DNA of 64,000 nt, taken from contig CANSGN010000011.1 of NCBI GenBank assembly GCA_947646415.1, forward strand, positions 1 to 64,000, written 5' to 3'. Made by a program: the position numbers and the translations under genes. Under the pieces are notes generated by a model that was given only the letters and a program-made list of their open reading frames with translations, made no database searches and was not told the DNA's origin. Positions 41,713 through 50,921 of this stretch are shown piece by piece (the first letter of the stretch is position 1; the number at the start of each line of letters is the position of its first letter). Source of the DNA: an uncultured Clostridia bacterium. GTDB lineage: Bacteria > Bacillota > Clostridia > Christensenellales > UBA3700.

Positions 41713-42972
41713 ATGTTTTTAGATATAGCGACAATTTTTGTAAAGGCAGGTAACGGCGGCGACGGTGTTGTCAGTTTTCATACGGAAAAATATGTCGCAC
41801 AAGGCGGACCTGACGGGGGCGACGGCGGTAACGGCGGCAGTATAATTTTTGAAGTGGATAAAAATGCTTCAACACTTATGGATTTTAAATATGCAAAGCA
41901 TTTTAGGGCAAAGAACGGCGAAAACGGCTCGTCCAAAAGGTGTAGGGGTAAAAATGCTCCCGATTTGATAATCAAAGTTCCTAGAGGAACTGTTATTAAG
42001 GACAAGCAGTCTGGTAAAATTATTGTGGATATGTTTGGCGAGGATGACAGGTTTATTTTGGAAAAAGGCGGACTTGGAGGCAAAGGCAATGCGAGATTTG
42101 CCACCGCTTTAAGAAAAGCACCTAGATTTTGTCAAAAAGGCGAGCAAAAGGAGGAAAGAGAGCTTACATTGGAGCTTAAAACAATAGCCGATGTTGGTTT
42201 GGTCGGTTTTCCTAATGTAGGTAAATCTACACTTTTATCCGTATGTTCGGGTGCTAAGCCTAAAATCGCAAATTATCATTTTACGACATTGTCTCCTAAT
42301 ATCGGTGTAGTGCAAAGATATGGGGATACTTTTGTAATGGCAGATATCCCGGGACTTATTGAGGGAGCAAGCGAGGGCGCAGGCTTGGGACATAACTTTT
42401 TACGTCACGTTGAAAGGGTAAGACTTATCGTTCATATTGTTGATATATCCGGAATCGAGGGTAGAGACCCTTACGAAGATTATTTGCAAATCAACAAAGA
42501 ACTTGTAAATTATGACGAAAAGCTTGGAGATGTTCCTCAAATGGTTTGCGTAAATAAACTTGATTTGTTGACTGACGAAAAGGCTGTTGAAGAATTTAGT
42601 AAAAAAATCGGACAAAAGGTTTATCCTATAAGTGCGGTAATGAGAAAAGGCGTTGACAATTTGATAAACGATATCTTTGACAAATTGGAAGAGCTGCCTC
42701 AAGCAGAGCCGCTTGAATATGAGGCCTTTTACTATGAAGAGGCAGATAAAAACTCCTTCCATATTTCAAGAATGGATGACGGTGCTTTTTATGTTGAGGG
42801 CGGTTTGATAGACCTGCTTGTCAGAAATGTTATTTTGTCTGAATACGAGTCTTTTAGATATTTCCAAAAGTGTTTAAAGGAAAAAGGCGTGATTTCTAGT
42901 TTAAGAAAGCATGGTGCAAAAGAGGGCGATATAGTGCGTATTGCCGATATAGAATTTGAATTTGTAGAATAA
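41713..42972 (+). CDS. obg: GTPase Obg/CgtA
   Basis: 419 residues in three domains. The Gly-rich Obg fold (1-158) has KAGNGGDGVVSF and GGPDGGDGGNGG; the GTPase domain has GFPNVGKST (165-173), DIPGLIEGASEGAGLG and NKLD; the C-terminal OCT domain (about 350-419) has EYESFRYFQKCL. Obg binds the 50S subunit and links ribosome assembly to growth and the stress response. It is followed at 15 bp by yhbY, another 50S-assembly gene. GGAG precedes the ATG. Confidence 0.96.
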   Translation: MFLDIATIFVKAGNGGDGVVSFHTEKYVAQGGPDGGDGGNGGSIIFEVDKNASTLMDFKYAKHFRAKNGENGSSKRCRGKNAPDLIIKVPRGTVIKDKQSGKIIVDMFGEDDRFILEKGGLGGKGNARFATALRKAPRFCQKGEQKEERELTLELKTIADVGLVGFPNVGKSTLLSVCSGAKPKIANYHFTTLSPNIGVVQRYGDTFVMADIPGLIEGASEGAGLGHNFLRHVERVRLIVHIVDISGIEGRDPYEDYLQINKELVNYDEKLGDVPQMVCVNKLDLLTDEKAVEEFSKKIGQKVYPISAVMRKGVDNLINDIFDKLEELPQAEPLEYEAFYYEEADKNSFHISRMDDGAFYVEGGLIDLLVRNVILSEYESFRYFQKCLKEKGVISSLRKHGAKEGDIVRIADIEFEFVE

Positions 42973-42987
42973 ATAAGTGAGGTATAT

Positions 42988-43284
42988 ATGACAAGTAAGC
43001 AAAGAGCGTATTTGAGAAGTCTGGCAATGACTATGACACCGATTGTCAATATAGGAAAAAACGGAGTGACGGATTCTGTCATTAGCGAAGTTGATAACTT
43101 GTTGGAATGTAAGGAATTGATAAAAATATCTGTACTTAAAAACAGTGACTTGGGTGCAAAAGAAGTGGCCGAGTGTTTGGCGGATGAGGTTAATGCAATC
43201 GTTGTTCAAACAGTAGGCAGTAAAATTACTTTATACAGAGTTTCCAAAAAGGATGATATAAAACATATCGAACTACCAGAATAA
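42988..43284 (+). CDS. yhbY: YhbY/CRM-domain RNA-binding protein
   Basis: 98 residues: MTSKQRAYLRSLAMTMTPIVNIGKNGVTDSVI with the GKxG loop of the CRM fold, and VGSKITLYR near the end. It binds pre-50S ribosomal particles. It belongs to the obg-yhbY-lon-engB run with gaps of 15, 11 and 45 bp. Confidence 0.92.
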   Translation: MTSKQRAYLRSLAMTMTPIVNIGKNGVTDSVISEVDNLLECKELIKISVLKNSDLGAKEVAECLADEVNAIVVQTVGSKITLYRVSKKDDIKHIELPE

Positions 43285-43295
43285 AGGAGAGTTAT

Positions 43296-45635
43296 ATGAT
43301 TGAACAATTACCTGTTTTGCCACTTCGTGCATTGACGATATTTCCAAACACTTCTATTTCTATCGATGTGTCAAGGGAAATGTGTGTAAATGCAATTAAA
43401 TTTGCGGTGGATAATAAATTGAAAATTGTTGCTTGCTGTCAAATCGACAGTGAGTGTGATAAGCCGTTTGCTGAAGATTTGTTCAGTGTAGGCACGCTTG
43501 TGGATATTAATAAAATTTTAAAAATAGACGAAAATACTTATCGTATTCTCGTAGATGGTTTATGTGCTGTGGATATGGTGGAATTTGTTCCTCACAGCGA
43601 TTTTTTGATGGCTAATGTGGAAGAAAGATTGAATACGGGAGTAATGAGTGAAATCGACTTTATCGCAAACAAGACTTTCATTTTAAAGACCTTGGACACA
43701 TTGATGACCAAGTACGACAAAATGTTCCCAAAACATATTCGTACCACCTTGGAAAAATGTAACGACGCCAATATTTTGGCAAATTTGGCAGTGGGATTGG
43801 TAAGTCAAAGCAATTTAAAACAAAAATTGTTGTCCGAACAAAATATTTATAATAAGTTTGAACTTATTTGCGATATGCTTACCGAAGAGATTGCTTATGT
43901 GGAAGCGATTCATAATATAGAGAAAAAAGTTCAGGAAAAAATATCGACTTCCAATAAGGAATTTGTGCTTAGAGAGCAGATAAAAAGTATTCAGGAAGAA
44001 TTAGGCGAGGGCGAAAACGACGTTTATAGCGAATATTTGAATAAGATTGAAAGCTTAAATGCAGACGATAGCATAAAAAACAAATTGATAAAAGACTTGG
44101 ATAGATATAACAGGATGAATGAATCCGCGCCTGAGTCAAGCATTATTCGTAACTATTTGGATTGGGCGTTAGAGTTACCTTGGAATAACTCTACTGTAGA
44201 TAGCAACGATATGAAAGCGGTTATCGCTCAACTTAACAAAGACCATTACGGCATTGAAAAAGTTAAAAAAAGAATTGTTGAGTACTTGGCTGTAAGACTT
44301 ATGACAAACGGAGAAAGCAGGGGTACTGTACTTTGTCTTGTAGGTCCTCCGGGTGTTGGTAAAACAAGTATTTGCAAGTCTATTGCTACCGCTTTAAATA
44401 AAGAGTTCGTGCAGTTAACGCTTGGCGGCGTACATGACGAGGCGGAAATAAGAGGACACCGCAAAACTTATATCGGTGCTATGCCTGGTAGAATATTAAG
44501 CAACCTTGCAAAATCAAACAGTAACAACCCGCTGTTTTTGCTTGACGAGGTGGATAAAATCACTCGCGATATGCGTGGCGACCCGTCTGCCGCTTTGCTT
44601 GAAGTGCTTGACCCAAATCAAAACAAGACTTTCCGCGATAACTATTTGGAACTGCCTTACGATTTGTCTAATGTAATGTTTGTGCTTACTGCTAACGATA
44701 TTCAAGAAATGGATAAGCCGCTTTTGGATAGGCTTGAAATTATAGAAATGGAAGGTTATACCTTGCAGGAAAAAGTTGCTATTGCAACACAGTATTTAGT
44801 GCCAAAACAAGCAAAAGAACATGGACTTGATATTTCCAAACTGACAGTTTCAAAAAGTGCTATAATCGAAATAATAGAGGGCTATACGCGTGAATCGGGC
44901 GTCAGAGAGTTGGAGAGACAAATTGCAACTATATGCCGTAAAATAGCATATAACATTGTAGTTAAATCAAACGGCGATACCTCTAAAATGGTGCACGATA
45001 AAAAAGTTGTTGTCACTCCTAAAAAAGTAAGAGAAATGCTTGGAGTAAGGATTTTCTCCGAAAAAGATGACAATACTGAGGGCGCTGTAGGTAAAGTTGT
45101 AGGACTTGCTTGGACAATTTTTGGCGGAGAAACTTTGAATATAGAAGTTTGCATAATGCAAGGTAAAGGAGAACTTAAGCTTACGGGCAAACTTGGCGAG
45201 GTTATGAAAGAATCGGCCATGATTGCAATTTCTGTTGTAAGAAGCAGAGCAAGCAAGCTTGGCATTGACGAAAAGTTTTTTGAAGAGCATGACATTCATA
45301 TCCATGTACCAAAAGGCGCAACGCCAAAAGACGGACCTAGTGCAGGTATTACAATTACTACTGCTGTTTTATCCGCTATCTTGGGCAAAAAAGTGAAAGA
45401 TAGTTTGGCAATGACGGGCGAAATAAGTTTGAACGGCGATGCACTTGCAATCGGTGGCGTAAAGGAAAAATCGCTTGCTGCTCACAGGATAGGTATTAAA
45501 ACAATCATTATCCCGCGTCAAAATGAAAAAGACATAATGGAACTTCCTGAAAGTGTACGAAAAGAAATCAACTTTATTTTGGTGGATAATATAGAGCAAG
45601 TATGGGAACACGCTTTATTTTATAAAGAACAATAA
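43296..45635 (+). CDS. lon: ATP-dependent protease Lon
   Basis: 779 residues. It has a LON substrate-binding domain (about 1-200), an AAA+ module with Walker A GPPGVGKT (350-357) and Walker B PLFLLDEVDK, and a C-terminal protease with the Ser682-Lys725 dyad (KDGPSAG; VKEKSLAAH). It degrades misfolded and regulatory proteins in the cytoplasm. AAGGAG precedes ATG. No CIRCE or HrcA-type element was seen upstream; it is in one run with obg and yhbY. Confidence 0.97.
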   Translation: MIEQLPVLPLRALTIFPNTSISIDVSREMCVNAIKFAVDNKLKIVACCQIDSECDKPFAEDLFSVGTLVDINKILKIDENTYRILVDGLCAVDMVEFVPHSDFLMANVEERLNTGVMSEIDFIANKTFILKTLDTLMTKYDKMFPKHIRTTLEKCNDANILANLAVGLVSQSNLKQKLLSEQNIYNKFELICDMLTEEIAYVEAIHNIEKKVQEKISTSNKEFVLREQIKSIQEELGEGENDVYSEYLNKIESLNADDSIKNKLIKDLDRYNRMNESAPESSIIRNYLDWALELPWNNSTVDSNDMKAVIAQLNKDHYGIEKVKKRIVEYLAVRLMTNGESRGTVLCLVGPPGVGKTSICKSIATALNKEFVQLTLGGVHDEAEIRGHRKTYIGAMPGRILSNLAKSNSNNPLFLLDEVDKITRDMRGDPSAALLEVLDPNQNKTFRDNYLELPYDLSNVMFVLTANDIQEMDKPLLDRLEIIEMEGYTLQEKVAIATQYLVPKQAKEHGLDISKLTVSKSAIIEIIEGYTRESGVRELERQIATICRKIAYNIVVKSNGDTSKMVHDKKVVVTPKKVREMLGVRIFSEKDDNTEGAVGKVVGLAWTIFGGETLNIEVCIMQGKGELKLTGKLGEVMKESAMIAISVVRSRASKLGIDEKFFEEHDIHIHVPKGATPKDGPSAGITITTAVLSAILGKKVKDSLAMTGEISLNGDALAIGGVKEKSLAAHRIGIKTIIIPRQNEKDIMELPESVRKEINFILVDNIEQVWEHALFYKEQ

Positions 45636-45680
45636 TTACAATATTTAATATAATTTACAATTACAAAAGGAGGGCAATTT

Positions 45681-46289
45681 ATGAAAATCAAAAACGCAAA
45701 ATTTATTACATCTGTAGCAGATTACAATAAATTGCCTGCTTTAAATGCTCCCGAAATTGCAGTAGCGGGTAAATCCAATGTAGGTAAGTCGTCATTTATA
45801 AATATGCTTGCAAATATAAACAGGCTTGCAAAAACAAGTTCCACCCCGGGACGTACGCGGCTACTTAATTATTTTGACATTAACAATGGAGAGCTGACTT
45901 TGGTAGATTTGCCGGGATATGGATTTGCAAAAGTTAATGACAGCGAAAAGGAAAAATGGAGCGAACTTATTGAGGGGTATTTTGCAAAAACGCCTAACTT
46001 GGTAAATGTGTTTGTTTTAGTGGATATTAGGCATGAACCGACTGCTTTGGATAGACAAATGGTAGCATATTTGCATCACTATAATATACCATTTACATTG
46101 ATTGCGACAAAAGGGGATAAGTTGAGTAAAGCACAAATTCAAAGGCAAAAAAGTGTAATTGCAAAGACTTTTGCTGTAACCGCATCCAATATTTATGTTA
46201 CTTCCGCATTAAATAAAAGCGGAGTAGCCGATGTTTTGGAAAGAATCGAAAATATTTTGCTAGCAAATAAGGAAACTGTAGAATTTTAA
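45681..46289 (+). CDS. engB: Ribosome biogenesis GTPase EngB/YsxC
   Basis: 202 residues. It has GTPase P-loop GKSNVGKSS (30-38), a switch region STPGRTRLLNYF, DLPGYGFAK and TKGDK (G4) in family order. It acts in late 50S assembly. lon-engB is a conserved Firmicutes pair. AAAGGAGGG lies 7 bases before ATG. A terminator follows at 46314. Confidence 0.95.
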   Translation: MKIKNAKFITSVADYNKLPALNAPEIAVAGKSNVGKSSFINMLANINRLAKTSSTPGRTRLLNYFDINNGELTLVDLPGYGFAKVNDSEKEKWSELIEGYFAKTPNLVNVFVLVDIRHEPTALDRQMVAYLHHYNIPFTLIATKGDKLSKAQIQRQKSVIAKTFAVTASNIYVTSALNKSGVADVLERIENILLANKETVEF

Positions 46290-46313
46290 TAATTTTACAG
46301 AAATTAATTTTAG

Positions 46314-46342
46314 TACACCCTGTATGGGTGTATATTTTTTTG
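46314..46342 (+). terminator. Terminator of the obg-yhbY-lon-engB run
   Basis: TACACCC (46314-46320) with GGGTGTA (46326-46332), loop TGTAT and a T-run. Confidence 0.85.
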
Positions 46343-46502
46343 TGAAATCGTTTGAAAACCGTGGTTAAATTAGTTTTCGACAAATTAATAAGATATTTAT
46401 TTTAAATGAAACATATAATAAATTGTTAGTAGTTAAATTAGCTATTCACATAAAAAAGTTATTTATCATAATATATTATGACTATATAGGGAGGTGAAAT
46501 AA

Positions 46503-47171
46503 ATGTCTTTTTCAAATAATTGTAAACCAGAGAGAATGCCGGGTCCTATCGTAGGTAATCCTTTAAACGGCCTTACCGATAGAGCATCTATCCAAGTACA
46601 AAAAATATTTGATGCTTGTATGAAACAAGAAACTTTGACCGATGAGCAAATAGTTGTTTCTAATTTAGAGCCATCAACTTTTACAGCACCATTAACTTTT
46701 GTAAGTGCAAAAAGTACTACAGATGTAACTGTTAATAATTTAACTGTTATCGATGTACCTGACAGCAAATGCTGCTCGAGAGTTACTGCCAGCATTGTTA
46801 TTCCTTTGACAGTTGTTATGCTTGATGCAAATGGTACTCAAGTTGTAGGAACTTCGGAAATAACAATACCTAAGGATATTTTAATGTGCTTGACTCAAGG
46901 CTCTGTAACTCCAAGCAGGATAGTTGCCGAAGCTTACGTAATCTCGCCAAACGGCAGACTTATAACAACAGGCGAAGGCACTGCGACTTTTGCAATAACT
47001 GCTTGCGTAACAACTATAATGAAAGTTATAATGGATGTACAACTTTTGGTACCTACATACGGATATACTTATATCCCACCATGTCAAGAGTACAGTCAAG
47101 ATGTTTGCGACGGCGTGTTTGATTTGCCTTTATACCCACGCGAATGTGGCAAGGATAATTGCAACATGTGA
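46503..47171 (+). CDS. Hypothetical Cys-containing beta-rich protein
   Basis: 222 residues, not recognised. There is no signal peptide or membrane helix. The middle (about 60-180) alternates hydrophobic strands (IVIPLTVVMLD, SEITIPKDILM, GTATFAITACVTTIMKVIMDVQLLV), suggesting a beta-sandwich. Cysteines cluster at CCSR and in the tail (CQEY, DVCDG, RECGKDNC). The general look recalls clostridial spore-coat or spore-morphogenesis proteins of the DUF3794 kind, but I cannot show homology. GGGAGGTG gives a strong ribosome site. A 14-bp palindrome CATAATATATTATG (46467-46480) lies upstream. Confidence 0.6.
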   Translation: MSFSNNCKPERMPGPIVGNPLNGLTDRASIQVQKIFDACMKQETLTDEQIVVSNLEPSTFTAPLTFVSAKSTTDVTVNNLTVIDVPDSKCCSRVTASIVIPLTVVMLDANGTQVVGTSEITIPKDILMCLTQGSVTPSRIVAEAYVISPNGRLITTGEGTATFAITACVTTIMKVIMDVQLLVPTYGYTYIPPCQEYSQDVCDGVFDLPLYPRECGKDNCNM

Positions 47172-47199
47172 TTGATTCACTTGTAAGTGTAAGAAAAAA

Positions 47200-47250
47200 T
47201 GCCGAATTTGATAATGTTGTTTTTGTTTTAAAACGCAATCAAATTCGGCA
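47200..47250. repeat. Long stem-loop after the hypothetical gene
   Basis: A perfect 13-bp inverted repeat (47200-47212 with 47238-47250) with a 25-base loop containing a T-run. There is no U-tract directly after the stem, so it is a poor intrinsic terminator but may stabilise the transcript end. Confidence 0.5.
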
Positions 47251-47331
47251 AAATTCTGTCAAAAATCGTAACTATTTTTATCTCTAAAGAGAAATATTGA
47301 TTAAACAATCAACTTGAGTCGGATAAAATTG

Positions 47332-47368
47332 TCCCTTCATGCAGTGCACGAAGGGATTACTGTTTTTT
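47332..47368. terminator. Possible bidirectional terminator
   Basis: TCCCTTC (47332-47338) with GAAGGGA (47350-47356). T6 lies six bases on for the plus strand, and CAATTTTAT follows on the minus strand for the convergent acetyltransferase gene. Confidence 0.5.
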
Positions 47369-48134
47369 ATTTTACTTTTATTATTTTATTGCCGTTATCG
47401 TAAAATTTGTATTCGTAAAAATTATTGTCGGTGTGCACATAAACATCGTTTCTGCCATTTACATACCAAACATTAAAATAAAAATCTTTGTATATTTTTG
47501 ATAATTGTTTTTTTATGTTTATCGCAAGCGGGTCAAAAATATCCTCACATACTTCAAAATCTTTCAGTTTTGGATGATTAATTATGCTTTTTAATATTCC
47601 CCAACCCAAAGTTTCGTTTGTATTAAACGGAACAAACCCAAAGTCAAGATAAACTTTTGCTGCAAGCCAAGAGTTTGTTTGTGTGTGTAATAGTATTTTT
47701 TCATATCCAAAGTTTTTAGCTATATCTATGATTTTTGAAAGCAAAGGTTTTGAAAGCTTTTTTCCTTGTGCTGTATTGGATATTGCAAACCAATCAATTA
47801 CACAAGGATAGCAGTCTTCGTTTGCGGGCGATAGTGTTGCTGTTGCTATCTTATTTCCGTCAATATCCTTAATAAATATAACACGTTTATCTAATTCGCT
47901 TTCAATGCTTTGGTAAAAACCGTAAAATGTTTTTTCGCAATCAGTAATTGAGGCAATTTCTCCTGTGGATATATGAATGTTTATCCATGCTTGCAAATCT
48001 TTTTCATTTTCCCAAAATACAAACTCATATCCCTTTGGCAAAGGATGTTTTTTCGTGTTTTCTAAGTTGTCCAAAACCATAATCAATTCGTGGTACGAAA
48101 TAGTAGGCTCGTAAGTTTTTAGATTGTTTTCCAT
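47367..48134 (-). CDS. GNAT-family N-acetyltransferase
   Basis: 255 residues. A GNAT acetyl-CoA site is seen at about 120-165: VIDWFAISNTAQGKKLSKPLLSKII, a Q/RxxGxG/A-like loop (here QGKKLS), then YEKILLHTQTNSWLAAKVYLDFGFVPF. About 80 residues follow the core with no recognised domain. The acceptor is unknown. No good ribosome site precedes the ATG at 48134; an alternative ATG at 48080 is no better. It stands alone between convergent and co-directional neighbours. Confidence 0.75.
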   Translation of the reverse strand: MENNLKTYEPTISYHELIMVLDNLENTKKHPLPKGYEFVFWENEKDLQAWINIHISTGEIASITDCEKTFYGFYQSIESELDKRVIFIKDIDGNKIATATLSPANEDCYPCVIDWFAISNTAQGKKLSKPLLSKIIDIAKNFGYEKILLHTQTNSWLAAKVYLDFGFVPFNTNETLGWGILKSIINHPKLKDFEVCEDIFDPLAINIKKQLSKIYKDFYFNVWYVNGRNDVYVHTDNNFYEYKFYDNGNKIIKVK

Positions 48135-48248
48135 AAATTTATTTTATAATTTTTTATTTAATATTACAAGTTTTTATTTTTTCATTAGCTGAACTCAAAT
48201 TTTTTAATTATGATTTTAAAAATCATTAAGCATAATCATATTTTAAAT

Positions 48249-48776
48249 TTACTGCAAAATATTTTGTTGGTTTGATTGCAGTTCTTCATGGTAAATTATT
48301 TGTGTAGGATAAAACTCCTCAAGGTATAAACTTGTTATACTGCCTGTAAAACTTTCAAATACGTTTTTAATTAGTCGTTTAACGATTTTAACTTGTTTTT
48401 TATTTCCGCAAAACAATGTGATATGTGGATAAAATTTATATCCATCTGCAAAATTATTGTCAAAATTTTTTTGCAATTCTCTTAAATTATAATTTTTTCT
48501 AGGCTTTACAAACAATACTTTATTATCAAAGTGCTGTATTTTTTGTAGATTGATTTCAAAACTATTTTCAATAGATGCTATTGCTTTAATTTTGTTTATA
48601 AGTTCTTCTTTCATATCAAGAGGATAACTTCCCAAAGAAATATGAAAAGGAATGTCAGTTGTCATATTTCCGATATTATTATCTGAAATAATTTTTTGCA
48701 ATGCGTTTAATTTGTATTGTGTATTGTCGTCAAAAACTGCAAACACAGTTAAAAATTTTTTATTATTCGATTCCAT
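48249..48776 (-). CDS. 2H phosphoesterase (2'-5' RNA ligase-like)
   Basis: 175 residues with the two HxT/S motifs of the 2H superfamily, FHISLG (about 44-49) and PHITLF (about 117-122), in an LigT-like arrangement. Members hydrolyse or ligate 2'-5' or cyclic phosphodiester bonds in RNA or nucleotides. The C-terminal LYLEEFYPTQIIYHEE segment fits the family. The substrate is unknown. It lies next to the acetyltransferase in the same orientation, 114 bp apart. Confidence 0.75.
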   Translation of the reverse strand: MESNNKKFLTVFAVFDDNTQYKLNALQKIISDNNIGNMTTDIPFHISLGSYPLDMKEELINKIKAIASIENSFEINLQKIQHFDNKVLFVKPRKNYNLRELQKNFDNNFADGYKFYPHITLFCGNKKQVKIVKRLIKNVFESFTGSITSLYLEEFYPTQIIYHEELQSNQQNILQ

Positions 48777-48826
48777 ATTTATATACCTTGTTTTTAGTTT
48801 GTTAATTTATTGTTACTTATAATTGC

Positions 48827-49033
48827 TTAAAATTCTATAAATTTTTCAAAAGTACAAATTTTTTTTACAGAAATACTTTTTGCGTTAAAGTTGTATTCAT
48901 TCAGCTGTTTTATACTTTAAAAAGAATGGTCAATAGGAAAAGTTAAAAGTTTTTCTATTTGTTCAAAAGTCATTTTAATAGGAAAATCACTTTGATTTTT
49001 CGCATAATTGAATAACGCTTGATATTTATCCAT
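48827..49033 (-). pseudogene. Small protein gene interrupted by an in-frame stop
   Basis: From ATG 49033 the frame gives MDKYQALFNYAKNQSDF...TFEQIEKLLTFPIDHSF and then TAA (48917-48919). The same frame continues as SIKQLNEYNFNAKS...VKKICTFEKFIEF to a TAA at 48827. Together this is one 67-residue protein resembling a short family common in gut Firmicutes (start MxKYxxLFxYAK, PIDHSFLKYKKEL, KTVxFEK), with LKYK corrupted at the stop. The cause could be real decay or a homopolymer error. The rest of 48777-49161 holds only the terminator at 49121. Confidence 0.6.
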
Positions 49034-49120
49034 TATTTTACTCTTAAATGGTATTATATGTTTATTATAGCATTTAATTGTAATCAAAAGCAATAGTAAA
49101 AAATGTTTTATTTTACAAAA

Positions 49121-49149
49121 AATACGGATAGCTAATTACTATCCGTATT
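49121..49149 (-). terminator. Terminator of the lipoprotein gene
   Basis: An 11-bp stem (49121-49131 with 49139-49149); the minus strand continues with a T-run. Confidence 0.85.
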
Positions 49150-49161
49150 AGATCCTTTTAG

Positions 49162-50853
49162 TTACAAAATGTATTTACCTGCAGATACAAGACCAAATAT
49201 TCCATCTGCTTTTTTAGGTGCTTCGTACTTTTGTGCTTTGTCCAAATTTTCATTTATTGATAAAATTAATGTGTTTTCCAAAAGAATTTTACTGTCAGTA
49301 TGTTCTCCTCCTGTTGGGGTATAGCGTAATTCCGTTGCTATTGAAATGTTGGAAAGATTACCTCCGACCATTTCCAAAGTCATATCCGCTTTATCTATTT
49401 CGTATGCACTATTGTTAAAGTAGTTATCAACATCAATAACTCCGTCGGCATCGTTGCTATTTATCATATCGCAAATTTTATCTTTTACCGAGATAGTATT
49501 ACTTTTATTTAAATAAACCGAATAAATTGTTTTGCCGTCTTTAATTTCCTTTTTAATGCAATCGATATCTTGTGCGGTAAACTTGAAAACATTCGTCATG
49601 TAGTCAAATTGAGTTTGCAAGTTTTTGTCAGGTGCTACAATTACGGTATTTGCGCCTTTGCGTGACACAAGATAAGTGTTGTCGTCTTCAACTATATTTC
49701 CCAAAGTGAATTTGTAGGTTTCTTTACCATCTGTTTCGTGATGTGTTTTATATTCGTAAGAATTGTTAAATGCGGTAAATGAATCGTATGTGTTTTTATA
49801 AAGACGTGAGATAAAACTGTCCTTTATTGCAAAATGATTCCAACCCGGGTCAAATTCGTTGACTGCTTGCAAATCTAAACTATAAGTTTCGCTATTCATA
49901 ACTTTATTGAAAGCGGAATTTATTGTGTTTAGTTCCGTACTAATTTGTGTTTTATCCATTTTATAATTACTTATATTAGGCGTATTAATCGATTGAGTGT
50001 TTTTCTTTTGTTCGTAAGAAATTTTTAATTTTGCAGTTATACCTTTAATAGGAAAGTCAATATCAAATTCAAATTTATAATCGTCTAATATATTTGAGCC
50101 ATCTGTTAAATTAAAATAAAAGGGAACAGCGGTTGGATTTGTAAATGCAACATCCTTTATGTTGATTTTAGAGTCCATCTTCATTAGCTTTTCAAGTAAT
50201 TTGTTAATCAAGCTATTTGAAGATTTTGCATTGATTGTAGCTTGGTATTTATAGCCGCTTAGCCCACTCTTTTTAATTGTGCTGAAATTTTCGCTATTGC
50301 AAGCATTGATAATAGCTACAAAAGGTATATTTAATAAGTCTATTTCCGTATCTTCTTCAAGCACAAGTCCGACTTTTTTTATATTTCCGTTTTCGTCTTG
50401 TTTAACTTTTACTTTACTGTCGCCTTGTGAAAAAATGTAACTAGTGCTATCATAAAACAAAAGACCGCTTGTGCTTCTTTTAAACTGTAAGTTTTTAGTG
50501 GAGTTGTTGTAACGATATTGTGCATCATAATTGCCATTAGCTGTTCCTCCGATTCCCAACATACTTAAATTGCCGCTTAAGTTTATTTTAAAGTTGTAAA
50601 ATTGCTCGTTTTCATTATAAAAATTATGTAACTTTGTGGCAATTTCGTCAGCGGTAGGTAGTACTTCCGGTGGCTCTGGGGTAGGAGTGCTTGGTTGATT
50701 TTTGTCTTGGTCATCAGGTTGTACAATTTGATTGTCACCTGGGTTGTTAGGTGTTGTGTTGTCGTTATTCGCACAAGCACATAAAACTAAGCTAAAGCTT
50801 AATAGAAGAACGACGATTGCAACGATAAGTTTTGATAAACTTTTTTTCTTCAT
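49162..50853 (-). CDS. Large lipoprotein of unknown function
   Basis: 563 residues. A basic start MKKKSLSK, a hydrophobic segment and a lipobox LCAC give a lipidated Cys at about 27; a Pro/Asn/Asp-rich linker (about 30-55) follows. The rest is two long beta-rich modules of about 230 residues with alternating hydrophobic pattern. A LolA-like or binding fold is conceivable but not shown. The ATG at 50853 is chosen for the GGAGGAG site 5 bases upstream and the signal peptide; the frame stays open 47 codons further through a terminator hairpin. It is preceded by unusual control DNA. Confidence 0.8.
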   Translation of the reverse strand: MKKKSLSKLIVAIVVLLLSFSLVLCACANNDNTTPNNPGDNQIVQPDDQDKNQPSTPTPEPPEVLPTADEIATKLHNFYNENEQFYNFKINLSGNLSMLGIGGTANGNYDAQYRYNNSTKNLQFKRSTSGLLFYDSTSYIFSQGDSKVKVKQDENGNIKKVGLVLEEDTEIDLLNIPFVAIINACNSENFSTIKKSGLSGYKYQATINAKSSNSLINKLLEKLMKMDSKINIKDVAFTNPTAVPFYFNLTDGSNILDDYKFEFDIDFPIKGITAKLKISYEQKKNTQSINTPNISNYKMDKTQISTELNTINSAFNKVMNSETYSLDLQAVNEFDPGWNHFAIKDSFISRLYKNTYDSFTAFNNSYEYKTHHETDGKETYKFTLGNIVEDDNTYLVSRKGANTVIVAPDKNLQTQFDYMTNVFKFTAQDIDCIKKEIKDGKTIYSVYLNKSNTISVKDKICDMINSNDADGVIDVDNYFNNSAYEIDKADMTLEMVGGNLSNISIATELRYTPTGGEHTDSKILLENTLILSINENLDKAQKYEAPKKADGIFGLVSAGKYIL

Positions 50854-50868
50854 TTTTCTCCTCCAAAT

Positions 50869-50900
50869 AAAAAAAAGTGCGTCAACCGAAGTGAACGCAC
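50869..50900 (-). terminator. Terminator hairpin in the lipoprotein leader
   Basis: Minus strand: a stem of about 9 pairs (50900-50891 with 50886-50877) closed by a C-G pair over a TTCG tetraloop, with one mismatch, then T8 (50876-50869). It ends only a few bases before the GGAGGAG ribosome site. It would stop most transcripts unless antitermination or a promoter inside the leader intervenes. Confidence 0.7.
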
Positions 50901-50921
50901 AAAAAACGCAAACTCCGATTG

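Noticed and set aside
46467..46480. The 14-bp palindrome before the hypothetical gene as a defined operator
   Set aside because: It is purely AT-rich apart from its ends, occurs once and has no adjacent regulator gene, so it may be chance in this composition.
47200..47250. The 13-bp stem-loop as an invertible element
   Set aside because: The arms are only 25 bp apart, too close for an inverton, and it follows a gene rather than preceding one.
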